Origin: Nocardia sp. SYP-A9097
GTDB lineage: Bacteria > Actinomycetota > Actinomycetes > Mycobacteriales > Mycobacteriaceae
NCBI RefSeq assembly: GCF_009649815.1
Contig: NZ_WJIC01000003.1
Span: 186,001-250,000 of the forward strand
Direction of reading: 5' to 3'
Length of the DNA: 64,000 nt
Numbering within the stretch: the stretch's first letter is position 1; every line of letters begins with the position of its first letter. The notes under the pieces were generated by a model. That model did not search any database. It saw only the letters and a program-made list of their open reading frames with translations, and was not told the DNA's origin. Below are positions 43,015 through 51,946 of the stretch, piece by piece. A program made the position numbers and the translations under genes.

Positions 43015-43899
43015 ATGTCGTCGCCGAACCACACTCTGATCGATCGATACCCCACCCGCACCGCCGGACCCGCGCCACATCTCGAGCGCGCCGATCCCAC
43101 CGTATGGGGTGAGATCGGGGTCCCGGCGCTATCGCATTTCGAGCGGGACGGATTCGCGATCCTCGATGCCCTGCTCGATCGTGAGGAGGTCGCCGATGTG
43201 GCCGCCGAGCTGGACCGGATGACCCGCGACCCCGAGTTCATGCTCGATGAGCGCGTCATCATCGAGAAGGAGTCGAATCGTATCCGCTCGGTTTTCGAGG
43301 TGCACAGGCTCAGTGCCGTGGTGGCAAACCTGGTGCGGGAGAGCCGAATCGCCGGTCTCGCGCGCCAGATCCTCGGCTCTGAGGTCTATATCCATCAGAG
43401 TCGGATCAACTTCCTGCCCGGCCTGCGCGGCGCGGGCTTCTACTGGCACTCGGACTTCGAAACCTGGCATGCCGAAGACGGTATGCCCGCGCCGCGAGCG
43501 GTCAGTCTCTCCATCGCCCTCACCGACAACTTCCCGTTCAATGGCAGTCTGATGGTGATGCCCGGCTCGCATCGCACCTTCGTCCCCTGCCAAGGCGAAA
43601 CGCCCGAGGCGCACTACCGAGATTCCTTGCGGGAGAAGGAGATCGGTGTTCCTTCCGAGGAAGACATCACCGAACTGGCGAATAAGTACGGCATCGCCCA
43701 GTTCACCGGCCGAGCGGGCTCAGCCCTGCTGTTCGATTCGAATATCATGCACGGCTCCGCCAACAACATCACGCCGTTCCCGCGCTCCAACCTCTTCGTA
43801 GTTTTCAACAGCGTCGAGAACACCCTCGTGGATCCCTACGCTGCCAGGGGTCCTCGCCCTGCCTATATCGGCAGTTGCGATTTCCGCCCGATCGCCTAG
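43015..43899 (+). CDS. ectD: Ectoine 5-hydroxylase
   Basis: A 294-residue Fe(II)/2-oxoglutarate dioxygenase converting ectoine to 5-hydroxyectoine. The signature is FYWHSDFETWHAEDGMPAPR (H-x-D iron ligands and the EctD-specific stretch), the second iron His in FDSNIMHGSANNITP, and the 2-oxoglutarate arginine in PRSNLFVVFNSVEN. RBS CAGGGA lies just upstream. It follows ectC after 23 bases, completing an ectABCD operon, so the strain should make hydroxyectoine as well as ectoine. Confidence 0.97.
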   Translation: MSSPNHTLIDRYPTRTAGPAPHLERADPTVWGEIGVPALSHFERDGFAILDALLDREEVADVAAELDRMTRDPEFMLDERVIIEKESNRIRSVFEVHRLSAVVANLVRESRIAGLARQILGSEVYIHQSRINFLPGLRGAGFYWHSDFETWHAEDGMPAPRAVSLSIALTDNFPFNGSLMVMPGSHRTFVPCQGETPEAHYRDSLREKEIGVPSEEDITELANKYGIAQFTGRAGSALLFDSNIMHGSANNITPFPRSNLFVVFNSVENTLVDPYAARGPRPAYIGSCDFRPIA

Positions 43900-43921
43900 C
43901 TCGAATCGGGTTGCCGCACAA

Positions 43922-43951
43922 CGCCCCGCCGGCCATTCGGCCGACGGGGCG
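43922..43951. terminator. Terminator hairpin after ectD
   Basis: cgccccgccggcc (43922-43934) pairs with 43939-43951 across a four-base loop, with one mismatch in 13. It lies 22 bases after ectD and 18 before the convergent lectin-like gene end, so it can serve both strands. Confidence 0.8.
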
Positions 43952-43969
43952 CTCGGCAATTCATGGTTC

Positions 43970-45034
43970 TCAGAGCGTCGAACCGCGCCAAGCCAGGAAG
44001 ACCTCGCTCGTACCCGCGGTGGGTCGGAAGTCGCAAAGGGCTGGGCTGCACGCGGTTTCGAAGGCCGCGACTCGTGCGGGCGGCTGCCAGGTCTGGTCGC
44101 CGTCGAACGGGGAGTACCAGATTTCCGGGCCGCTGGCCGACTTCCAGACCAGGTGCAGGGTGCCATTATCGGCTGCCAGGGCCGGTGCGAGATCGGTGTA
44201 CGCCTCGGCCGGATTGGCGCGGGAGGTCCAGGCGACGCCGTTACCGGAGCTCCACAGGCGTATCCACTTGTCATTGTCCAGCGGTGCCTTGGTGCCTCGA
44301 TGGGCGAGGTACAGGGTATCGCCGAGCACCGCGACGGCGGGACTCTCCACCGACGCCATACCGGGCAGCACAATCGGTGCGCTCCAACCGGTTTCGCCGC
44401 GCACGGACAGATAGAGATTCTGGTTGGAGGTGATCAGGTGCTCGCCACCGCGCCAAAAGGCACGCAGCACACCGTGAAATGCGACCAGGCTCGGTGAGCG
44501 GGAGGTTTCCGCGCCGCCCAGGATCTGCTGGTCTTCCCATTTGTGACCGTCGGCGGAGGTCGACCAGTAGATGTTCTGCTCGCGTCCCGCACCCTTCCAT
44601 GCGAGGTAGAGCGTTTCGTTCACGGCGCACAGCGCCGGCTGTTCGGAGGTGCCGACGTACGGCAGATTCCATGGGGTTTCCCAGGTTTCGCCGTCGCCGG
44701 TGCTGGAGAACCAGATGCTGTCCGTGCTGTCCTCCGCTCGCCAGGCCATATGGAGGTCGTGCTGGAAGACCGTCAGTGCCGGAGCGTCGGGTGAGGTCGC
44801 GCCCGGAACGGGGGCTTGGCTGGTCCAGGCACCACCCTGGGCCGCGCCGGAGGCCCATAGCCTGGTGTCGGGATGTAATCGCGAAAGTGAGGGTGTCACA
44901 GGACTCACCGCGGCTTCCTGCACTGAAGTGGTGGAGATTTGCGGAGGGAGGACGGCGACATCATTGTGCGACCGAGCGTCTTCAGTGTAGTTCTCGAAGG
45001 TGTCGTCGGAACGAAAACCCTTCGGGCAAAACAT
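43970..45034 (-). CDS. Beta-propeller sialidase/fucolectin-like protein
   Basis: A 354-residue protein made of about six repeats, each of the form 'ESPAVAVLGDTLYLAHRG' or 'TSPDAPALTVFQHDLHMAWR' followed by IWFSSTGDGETWETP, IYWSTSADGHKWEDQ or IRLWSSGNGVAWTSR. This is the alternating strand pattern of a fucose-binding/sialidase-type propeller (Asp-box S-x-D-x-x-x-W). There is no signal peptide and no catalytic sialidase triad visible, so a lectin role is more likely. It is the last of three minus-strand genes that include a ricin-type lectin. Confidence 0.75.
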   Translation of the reverse strand: MFCPKGFRSDDTFENYTEDARSHNDVAVLPPQISTTSVQEAAVSPVTPSLSRLHPDTRLWASGAAQGGAWTSQAPVPGATSPDAPALTVFQHDLHMAWRAEDSTDSIWFSSTGDGETWETPWNLPYVGTSEQPALCAVNETLYLAWKGAGREQNIYWSTSADGHKWEDQQILGGAETSRSPSLVAFHGVLRAFWRGGEHLITSNQNLYLSVRGETGWSAPIVLPGMASVESPAVAVLGDTLYLAHRGTKAPLDNDKWIRLWSSGNGVAWTSRANPAEAYTDLAPALAADNGTLHLVWKSASGPEIWYSPFDGDQTWQPPARVAAFETACSPALCDFRPTAGTSEVFLAWRGSTL

Positions 45035-45119
45035 AATTCAGAATTCTATGACCGTCCGGTCGGTTTGCGAAGTCCTCGGATGCGTCGACACCCGAGGACA
45101 TCCTTTCGCCCAGTGCGCT

Positions 45120-46688
45120 TTATCCGAAGGTCGGTGTGACCGTGATCGAACTTCCGCTCTGTTCCGAGCCGCCGTACCAGGCAACCGAGGGTTTGCCCGA
45201 CACATCGACCGCGACGCCGTACCAGGCATTGCCGGGTAACTTGACCGCATCCGCCTTCACCCAGGCCGCGGTCACCTGTGGAATCACCTGGCTTCCGACA
45301 TTCGTGTTGTAGTTGAAGATATATCCCAGGACCCACGAGGTGCCGCTCTTGTCCACAGCGGTGGTGAGCTGCACGACTGTGGTTCCCGGCTGGGCGTAGG
45401 TGGTCAGGCTCCCGCTGCCGTTACCGGTCAGCTTGAAATCGGTCGTCACATCCGCGTGCCAATCCAGCTTCGCCTGGGAATTGGCCCATACGAGACTGAA
45501 GTCGGCGACGGTGGCGATGGGCGCTGTGAAGGAGATGTCGTTCAGCCCGACCTTCACCTTGCCCGGATACGACTGCTGCCCGGCCGGGGGTTGATTGCTG
45601 CTCTTGACATTCGTAATGACAAGCGACATATCCGTATTGGATGCCCAGGTGGAGTTCTTCGACAGGGTTAGCGTCAATTTGCTCTTGACATCGGTGAACG
45701 TCCAGCCCGGATAGTCGATATTCATCGCGCTGACGTCGTCATCGGTGAAGTATGACGGCATATTGATCGTCATCGCCGCGCCCGAGCTCAGTGCGACATC
45801 GTGGCCCGAGGTGTTCCGAAGTGTGACAACGAGATCGGCGATCTCCTTCACGGCGATGGTCGGCACGTTGGTCGTTTTGTTCACGACCTGAAGGGTTGCG
45901 CGCTTATTCCTGTCGAACGCGGTCTGGGTGGCCGCGAAGATCGCGACGACGCCGTCCGTTCCCTTGGAATGCCGGATCGGCAGGCCGATCCCCAATGGGA
46001 ATTGCAGTGACACACCGCTGAAGTCGAGCTCGGTGCTGCCCTCGGCCCGCTGATTGATGTACATGAAACGGACAAACAGGACAATGATGTACTTCGTCTG
46101 GACGTAGAGATCGAGTAGCCATCCCGCGATCGCGCCCGTGACAGGCTTCTCGACCCAGAAGCTCAATTCGAGGCCGGCGCTGACGGATAGGCCCCCTTTC
46201 AAGGATCCGCCTTTCCATACGCGCCCGTGAACCTGAGTCTCATCCTTGAAATCGAAGACCACATCGGCCCCCGCGAGCAGCCCCACCACCGCACTCACCC
46301 CGGCCGATACACCAACCCCGAACCCGCGCAACCCCTGCGGATGCGAACTGGCCAAATCGAACTCACCGTTGTGAAGTATCTCCGAAGCGATCTCGGTGCT
46401 CAGGGCGTTCGGTGCCGCACTGTCGAACGACCCTTCCAGCGCCTTCACATATGCCACCCCATCCGGACTGTCGAGAAACTCCACAACATCGTTGACCGCC
46501 TTGTCCATCACGGCCTGATGCTTGTGATAAAACGCCGCACTCGCCTGCACGAGTTCGACATTGGTCGGTGTGCGTTGCGGGAACAGCTCCCCGGTATCGG
46601 CCGGCGGAATCCCTTGTTTATCCAGACTGGCAGCCCTCGCCAGCGCATCTTTGAATGCCTTGTCGAGAATATGGTTTGTTCCGGGCAT
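45120..46688 (-). CDS. 522-residue unknown protein between two lectin-type genes
   Basis: The helical N-terminus (PGTNHILDKAFKDALARAAS, AFYHKHQAVMDKAVNDVVEF) is followed by a Gly/Val-rich hydrophobic part (GFGVGVSAGVSAVVGLLAGA), a beta-rich region with membrane-active look (YVQTKYIIVLFVRFMYINQR), and two beta domains (AVKEIADLVVTLRNTSGHDV and FKLTGNGSGSLTTYAQPGTT). No signal peptide; I know no family. The layout would suit a pore-forming or carrier protein, but this is speculation from composition. ATG at 46688 with AGGGAGAAG upstream; 431 bases follow to the next gene upstream on this strand. Confidence 0.7.
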   Translation of the reverse strand: MPGTNHILDKAFKDALARAASLDKQGIPPADTGELFPQRTPTNVELVQASAAFYHKHQAVMDKAVNDVVEFLDSPDGVAYVKALEGSFDSAAPNALSTEIASEILHNGEFDLASSHPQGLRGFGVGVSAGVSAVVGLLAGADVVFDFKDETQVHGRVWKGGSLKGGLSVSAGLELSFWVEKPVTGAIAGWLLDLYVQTKYIIVLFVRFMYINQRAEGSTELDFSGVSLQFPLGIGLPIRHSKGTDGVVAIFAATQTAFDRNKRATLQVVNKTTNVPTIAVKEIADLVVTLRNTSGHDVALSSGAAMTINMPSYFTDDDVSAMNIDYPGWTFTDVKSKLTLTLSKNSTWASNTDMSLVITNVKSSNQPPAGQQSYPGKVKVGLNDISFTAPIATVADFSLVWANSQAKLDWHADVTTDFKLTGNGSGSLTTYAQPGTTVVQLTTAVDKSGTSWVLGYIFNYNTNVGSQVIPQVTAAWVKADAVKLPGNAWYGVAVDVSGKPSVAWYGGSEQSGSSITVTPTFG

Positions 46689-46823
46689 GATTCTTCTCCC
46701 TGCCGATCGATTCGACGCCATGATCGGATCGCTCGGCGAGCAGGGATTCGATCGCTGGTCGTGGGTTTCAACGGGATCGTGCCCCGGCCGGGTTCGGGGT
46801 CGGCCGGGGCGTGATCGGTTGGG

Positions 46824-47663
46824 TTACAAGAGGTTCCAGGTTGTGGTGGGATCGGCTGCGCCGCCGCTGCTGTACAGGCAAAGGAGTGAGCCGTTGTCCT
46901 TGCTGGCGTGGTTCGAATGAATGGGTGCGGCGGCGGCCATATTGACGATGCACTTCGTGCCGCCTCCGCCGTCCTTGAGGACCCAGCGCTGGCTCATGGC
47001 GGAGGTTCGCATCGGTTGTTGGACGATTGCCGGGCCGTCGGTGGCGCCGGGGCCGAGGTCCAGGAACTTTCCGCTCGCCATATTCTGGATCGTGTATACC
47101 CCGGCATCTACGGGATAGAAGCGCCAGCGCTGATTGGCGCCGCCATTGTCTTCCCACTGTGCGATCACGGTGCCGTCGGCGGTATTGAATCCTGGCAGGT
47201 CCATGACCTTTCCGCTGCCGGCGTTGACGAGTTTGACATTGGTCATGATGAGCGCCCAGTGTTCGCTCGCCACATTGACATCGTCCCAGATCTGCGCGCC
47301 GAGGCCATTGGTGCTTCCGCCCCCGGGGATATCCAGAACTTTGTTGCCGCCCAGTGCCGAAAAGATCTTCACCATGCCGCGGCCGCCGTCGCTGACCTTC
47401 CAGAGTTGGCTCGGATCCCCATTGGCATCCCACTGTTCGACGGCCGCACCATTGGCCACCTGGGCCCCACGGACCCGCAGCGCCTTCTTGTTCTCCAAAT
47501 TGAGAATATGGACCAGCCCGTTCCCCGCGTCGGCGAGCTCCCACTGCTGGTTGGCGCCGCCGTTGTCGGACCATTGATCGATGCGGATCCCGTTCTCCGC
47601 ACTGTGATTGGGTACGTCCAGCACCTTGCCCGAAGCGACATTGTCGATCATGTAAGTAACCAT
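46824..47663 (-). CDS. Ricin B-type (beta-trefoil) lectin
   Basis: A 279-residue protein with two tandem beta-trefoils. The repeats carry the hallmark QxW: DQWSDNGGANQQWELAD, EQWDANGDPSQLWKVSD, AQWEDNGGANQRWRFYP and QPMRTSAMSQRWVLKDG, with GKVLDVPNHS or GKVMDLPGFN between them. Such domains bind galactose or related sugars. There is no signal peptide and no enzymatic domain. ATG at 47663 is used; another in-frame ATG lies 12 codons upstream. First gene of the three-gene lectin-like set. Confidence 0.88.
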   Translation of the reverse strand: MVTYMIDNVASGKVLDVPNHSAENGIRIDQWSDNGGANQQWELADAGNGLVHILNLENKKALRVRGAQVANGAAVEQWDANGDPSQLWKVSDGGRGMVKIFSALGGNKVLDIPGGGSTNGLGAQIWDDVNVASEHWALIMTNVKLVNAGSGKVMDLPGFNTADGTVIAQWEDNGGANQRWRFYPVDAGVYTIQNMASGKFLDLGPGATDGPAIVQQPMRTSAMSQRWVLKDGGGGTKCIVNMAAAAPIHSNHASKDNGSLLCLYSSGGAADPTTTWNLL

Positions 47664-48120
47664 GGCAATACGTTCTTTCTGTAGAAAGTTCTCCCGCATA
47701 AGGACACGTCAAATAGACCATGGGTATCGTCAGTGAATAATCCGGACCGGTTTGTATTCGAGGTCCGAGCGCCAGTGCTCGAGTCATTCCGGACGTACTA
47801 CGCCCATCGCGACGGTCCTCAACAGCGGAGAGGGTCGAACGTCACTGATTATTCGCGCAACCCGCACTGCGCGAGTCGATTTCGGACATATCGGCAGATG
47901 AACAAATAGAAATTTCAAATGCTGAGCGGTCGCATTGTCACTCGAGATCCACTGTCGGACAGCCGATCACCGGGAACTGATGCCCCGTCCTACTCGCCTC
48001 CGATTGAGCGGATCTCATCCTGGAGGGCAGCGCGGCATTCTCATCGTGTGCGCCGATACTGCTGGGCGACAGCATGTTTCGCGCTGTAGCGAAAGATCTT
48101 GCAAACCGTATATTGCCGAA
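47664..48120. other. Intergenic, no gene seen
   Basis: No credible frame or structured element was found in this stretch upstream of the ricin-type gene; it should contain its promoter. It is somewhat less GC-rich in 47870-47930. Confidence 0.4.
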
Positions 48121-48157
48121 CCGCCCCGCCAACCATGAGGGATGGTTGGCGGGGCGG
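48121..48157 (-). terminator. Strong terminator hairpin after the FadD8-like gene
   Basis: ccgccccgccaacca (48121-48135) is exactly complementary to 48143-48157 with a 7-base loop, lying 16 bases downstream of the minus-strand ligase stop. No T-run, but a 15-bp GC-rich stem is a typical actinobacterial terminator. Confidence 0.75.
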
Positions 48158-48173
48158 CTGGTGCGGCTGGGGA

Positions 48174-49781
48174 TCAGGCCAGGCCGAGGCGTTCCGCGGC
48201 GATTACGCGGATTGTTTTCTTGTCGGGCTTGCCGAGGCCGGTGAGGGGGAGTTCCTCGATGATGAGGACGTGCTTGGGGACCTGGACGGAACCCTTGCGT
48301 TGTTTCACGGCAGCTTGGATCTCGGTGGTGACTACCTCGATGGCGGCCGGGTCGGCCGCGGTTTCGGGGTCGAGGACGATTACCGCGGTGACGGCTTCGC
48401 CGTAGTAGGCGTCGGGGACGCCGACCACTGCCACGTTGAGGACCTTCGGGTGTTCGGAGACAACGTCTTCCACCTCGCGGGGGAAGACGTTGAAGCCGCC
48501 GGTGACGACCATGTCCTTGCTGCGGCCGACGATGAAGAGGAAGCCTTCGTCGTCTTGGCGGGCGAGGTCGCCGGTGCGGAGCCAGCCGTTGTGGAAGGTC
48601 TCCGCGGTCACCTCGGGGAGGTTGAGGTAACCGCCGGCCAAAAGTGGTCCGGAGACACAGATTTCGCCGACCTCGCCGGAGGCGACGGGGATGCTGTCCT
48701 TGTCGAGGAGAGCGACTCGGATGGCGGTGGAGGGGCGGCCGCAGGAGGCGAGGCGTTCCTTGTCGTGCTCCTCCTTGCCGAGGTAGCTGATCGCCATGGG
48801 CGCCTCGGACTGCCCGAAGTACTGCGCGAAGATCGGGCCGAAGCGGTCGATGGCCTCCTGCAGTCGATTCGGGTCGATGGCCGCCGCGCCGTAGTAGACC
48901 GTTTCCAGCGAGGACAGGTCGCGGGTCTTGGAATCCGGGTGATCGAGCAGCGCGTAGAGCATCGACGGCACCAGCATGGTGGCGCTGATCTTGTGCTCCT
49001 CGATGGCCTTCAACACCTCACCGGGCTCGAAGCGCGGCACCACCACACACTGACCGCCGAGCAGCACGACCGGCAGGAAGAATGCCGCGCCCGCATGCGA
49101 AAGCGGTGTGCAGATAAGGAATTTCGGGTGCTTGGGCCATTCCCACTCGGACAGCTGGATCTGCGTCATGGTGGCCATGGCCTGCGCCGTGCCGATGACA
49201 CCCTTCGGTTTTCCGGTGGTGCCACCGGTGTACGCGATGGAGATGACGTCATCGGGCATCAACTCGACGGCCTCGACCGGCCGCGGCTCGTACTTGTCCG
49301 CTGCCGCAAGCAGATCCACGCCCACATCGGCGAGCTCCTCGGGCACCGGACCGAGCGTGAGCACCCGGGTCAGCCCCTCCACCCGGTCCACGAGTTCGCG
49401 AGCACGCTTCACGAACGCGGGCACCGGATCCAGGATCAGCGTCGTAATCCCGGCGTCCGCAAGCACATACGCATGATCGTCCAGCCCGCCGATCGGGTGC
49501 AGCGCGGTCCGCCGCGAACCCACGATCTGCCCCGCGCCGATGGTGAACAGCACCTCGGGCCGGTTCAACGCCAGCACGCCGACGGGCGTACCGGTGCCGA
49601 CACCGTGCTCCTCGAACGCCGCGATGTACCGGCTGATGGCATCCAAAACCTCACCGCCGGTGAGGATATGCTCGCCGAGGGTGAGCACCGGCCGTTTCTT
49701 GTGCCGCTTCAGCCCCGCGACCAGGGCGTGCCCATTGTGCACCGGAAGCCGCAGCAGGGTCTCGGGATCGATTGCAGTCAT
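48174..49781 (-). CDS. FadD8-like long-chain acyl-CoA ligase
   Basis: A 535-residue AMP-binding enzyme that activates fatty acids as acyl-AMP and then acyl-CoA. Motifs: A3 ISIAYTGGTTGKPKGVIGTA, A5 region YYGAAAIDPNRLQEAIDRFG, QYFGQSEAP, A7 GWLRTGDLARQD, A8 FLFIVGRSKDMVVTGGFNVF and the catalytic lysine in GLGKPDKKTIRV. Closest by memory to mycobacterial FadD8. Divergent from nothing; it ends a minus-strand set with a thiolase and an SDR, consistent with lipid or sterol degradation. Confidence 0.9.
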   Translation of the reverse strand: MTAIDPETLLRLPVHNGHALVAGLKRHKKRPVLTLGEHILTGGEVLDAISRYIAAFEEHGVGTGTPVGVLALNRPEVLFTIGAGQIVGSRRTALHPIGGLDDHAYVLADAGITTLILDPVPAFVKRARELVDRVEGLTRVLTLGPVPEELADVGVDLLAAADKYEPRPVEAVELMPDDVISIAYTGGTTGKPKGVIGTAQAMATMTQIQLSEWEWPKHPKFLICTPLSHAGAAFFLPVVLLGGQCVVVPRFEPGEVLKAIEEHKISATMLVPSMLYALLDHPDSKTRDLSSLETVYYGAAAIDPNRLQEAIDRFGPIFAQYFGQSEAPMAISYLGKEEHDKERLASCGRPSTAIRVALLDKDSIPVASGEVGEICVSGPLLAGGYLNLPEVTAETFHNGWLRTGDLARQDDEGFLFIVGRSKDMVVTGGFNVFPREVEDVVSEHPKVLNVAVVGVPDAYYGEAVTAVIVLDPETAADPAAIEVVTTEIQAAVKQRKGSVQVPKHVLIIEELPLTGLGKPDKKTIRVIAAERLGLA

Positions 49782-49805
49782 TGGTATCTCACTCCGTCCG
49801 GAGAA

Positions 49806-50999
49806 TCACAGGGTGTTGGCGGCGTACAGGGTGACGACCACCGCACCGCCCAGGCCGAGGTTGTGCGCGAGCGCGATCTTCGCGTCCGGCACCTGCCGGT
49901 CGCCCACGATTCCGCGCAGATGCCAGGACAATTCGGTGGCCTGCGCCAGACCGGTCGCCCCGAGCGGATGCCCCTTGGAGATGAGCCCACCGGACGGGTT
50001 CACGACCCACTGGCCGCCGTAGGTGGTCGCACCGGACTCGACCAGCGCGCCGGATTCACCCTCACCGCAGAGACCCAGCGCCTCATAGGTGATGAGCTCG
50101 TTGATGCTGAAGCAGTCGTGCAGCTCGATCACATCGACATCATTCACGCCGATTCCGGCGGTGGCGAACACCTTCGAGGCCGCCGCGCGGGTCATGGGCG
50201 CGCCGACCACATCGATCATGGAACCGGTCGAGAACGAGGTGCCGTCATCGGTGGCCAGCTCCTGCGCCAGGATCTCGATGGCCTGCGATTCGAGCCCGTG
50301 CGCCCGCACGTACTCCTCGCTGACCACAACGGCCGCCGCCGCACCGTCGGACATGGGCGAGCACTGCGAGCGGGTCAGCGGCCCGTGTACCGGCTTGTCC
50401 GTCAGCACATCCTCGAGGGTGTACGCATTCTGGAACTGCGCCAACGGATTCCGGGTGGAGTGCTCGTGGTTCTTGACCGCGACCGCGGCCAGCTGCTCGG
50501 GCGTGGTGCCGTAACGCTTCATATGCTCGATGGCCGCATTACCGAAGAACTGGGTGGTGATGGGGGCAGCGCTGAACTCGTACTGCTCGCGCATCACAGC
50601 CAGGTGGTGGTCCACGGTGGTGGCCTTGGGCTTGTGCGTGGGGCCCGCCATGGCTTCCTTGGTCATCTGCTCGAAGCCGACCGCGAGAGCCACATCGACG
50701 ATGCCGGCGGCGACCCATTCGCGCGCCAGCATGAGCGCGGTCGACCCGGTCGCGCAGTTGTTGTTCACATTGACCACCGGAATCCCGGTCAGGCCGACGT
50801 CATACAGCGCGCGCTGGCCCGCGGCCGACGGCTGGAATACGTAGCCGGCGGCGGCGCGCTGCACCTGGTCGTAGGTGACCCCCGCATCGGCGAGCGCCCC
50901 GCGTACGGCCTCTCCGACCATTTCGGGGTAGGTCCACTCGCGGGAACCGATCTTGACGAACGGGGTCATGTTGACACCGACGACGAAAACGCGACGCAT
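49806..50999 (-). CDS. Thiolase, lipid-transfer-associated type
   Basis: A 397-residue thiolase of the SCP-x-like family. The acyl-accepting Cys is in VVNVNNNCATGSTALMLA and the C-terminal base/His pair in VIELHDCFSINELITYEALG and SGGLISKGHPLGATGLAQ. These enzymes cleave or tag 3-ketoacyl-CoAs with unusual (branched or sterol-derived) chains. ATG at 50999; upstream in-frame codons are unconserved. Spaced 24 bases before the FadD8-like gene, so likely co-transcribed. Confidence 0.9.
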   Translation of the reverse strand: MRRVFVVGVNMTPFVKIGSREWTYPEMVGEAVRGALADAGVTYDQVQRAAAGYVFQPSAAGQRALYDVGLTGIPVVNVNNNCATGSTALMLAREWVAAGIVDVALAVGFEQMTKEAMAGPTHKPKATTVDHHLAVMREQYEFSAAPITTQFFGNAAIEHMKRYGTTPEQLAAVAVKNHEHSTRNPLAQFQNAYTLEDVLTDKPVHGPLTRSQCSPMSDGAAAAVVVSEEYVRAHGLESQAIEILAQELATDDGTSFSTGSMIDVVGAPMTRAAASKVFATAGIGVNDVDVIELHDCFSINELITYEALGLCGEGESGALVESGATTYGGQWVVNPSGGLISKGHPLGATGLAQATELSWHLRGIVGDRQVPDAKIALAHNLGLGGAVVVTLYAANTL

Positions 51000-51043
51000 A
51001 ACTCTCTGTACTCCTCTTGTCTTGGAACGTTGTTCAGCTCTGA

Positions 51044-51892
51044 CTAGTCCGCGCGGGGTACGCGGCCGTCGATATCGGTGAAGCCGTATGCCTCGGCAAG
51101 GTCGGCGACCTTCCAGGCTTTTCCACTGCGTGCCTTGCGATTCGGATCCGCCGCCAGGGCCGCGACGGCCCGGCCCGGGAAGCGCGGGGATTCGGCCTCG
51201 GCGAGGTCGAAGGTGCCCTCGCCGGGCAGGGTGACCAGTCGCTGCCCATTGGCATCGGCCGGAACCATTTGCAGCAGTTCGGTATCCACGATCCCGGGCC
51301 ACAGCGATACGGCCGTGGCTCCGGTATCGGCGAGATCGTGCGCCAGATCGACGGTGAGCCGATCGAGAGCGGTCTTACCCACGCCGTAGACGGCATTGTG
51401 CATGTACCGCACCGCCCCCGGCGAGGACACATTCACAATCAGCCCGTTCGACTCGATCAGCAGCGGTGCGGCGAAAACGCTTGCCACATAGTGCGATCGG
51501 ACGCCGATGTCGAAGGTCTCATCCCACGCCTTGGCGGGCACATCCCAGAACTTGCGGCCGAGCCAGCGGGCGGCGGCGGGGGAGTTGTAGACATTGTTGA
51601 CCAGCACATCGAGGCGGCCCTGCTCGTCACGCACCTGCGCGAACAGTTTCTCCACCGCAGTGTCGTCCTGGTGGTCGCAGACCACGGGCACGCCGATGCC
51701 GCCGAGCGCATCGATCTCGGCGGCGGTGCCCGCCACGGTGCCGGGCAGCCGCCCGGGTGTGGTGGTGCGCCCGGTGACATAGACGGTGGCGCCCGCCGCG
51801 CCCAGCTCCAGGGCAATGCCCTTGCCGATGCCACGGCTGGCTCCGGTCACCACGGCGACCGTTCCGGCGAGAATCTTGGGTATTTCGCTCAC
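51044..51892 (-). CDS. Short-chain dehydrogenase/reductase
   Basis: A 282-residue SDR with the NAD(P)-binding TGASRGIGKG, the NNVYNSP stretch (NNAG variant), the catalytic Ser in LIVNVSSPGAVRYMHN and Y-x-x-x-K in AVYGVGKTALDRL. Acts in the cytoplasm as an oxidoreductase of a hydroxyacyl or similar substrate. GTG at 51892. It is the first of the SDR-thiolase-ligase set (gaps 44 and 24 bases), which suggests fatty-acid or sterol side-chain degradation. Divergent from the epoxide hydrolase gene. Confidence 0.9.
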   Translation of the reverse strand: MSEIPKILAGTVAVVTGASRGIGKGIALELGAAGATVYVTGRTTTPGRLPGTVAGTAAEIDALGGIGVPVVCDHQDDTAVEKLFAQVRDEQGRLDVLVNNVYNSPAAARWLGRKFWDVPAKAWDETFDIGVRSHYVASVFAAPLLIESNGLIVNVSSPGAVRYMHNAVYGVGKTALDRLTVDLAHDLADTGATAVSLWPGIVDTELLQMVPADANGQRLVTLPGEGTFDLAEAESPRFPGRAVAALAADPNRKARSGKAWKVADLAEAYGFTDIDGRVPRAD

Positions 51893-51946
51893 GACCTCTG
51901 GACACTACCTTGAAATAGGAACGTGTTCTAGAAATTGGAGGCGGTA

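Noticed and set aside
48099..51047. 982-codon open frame on the plus strand
   Set aside because: It is antisense to the FadD8-like and thiolase genes, whose motifs are unambiguous; long antisense frames are expected in GC-rich DNA.
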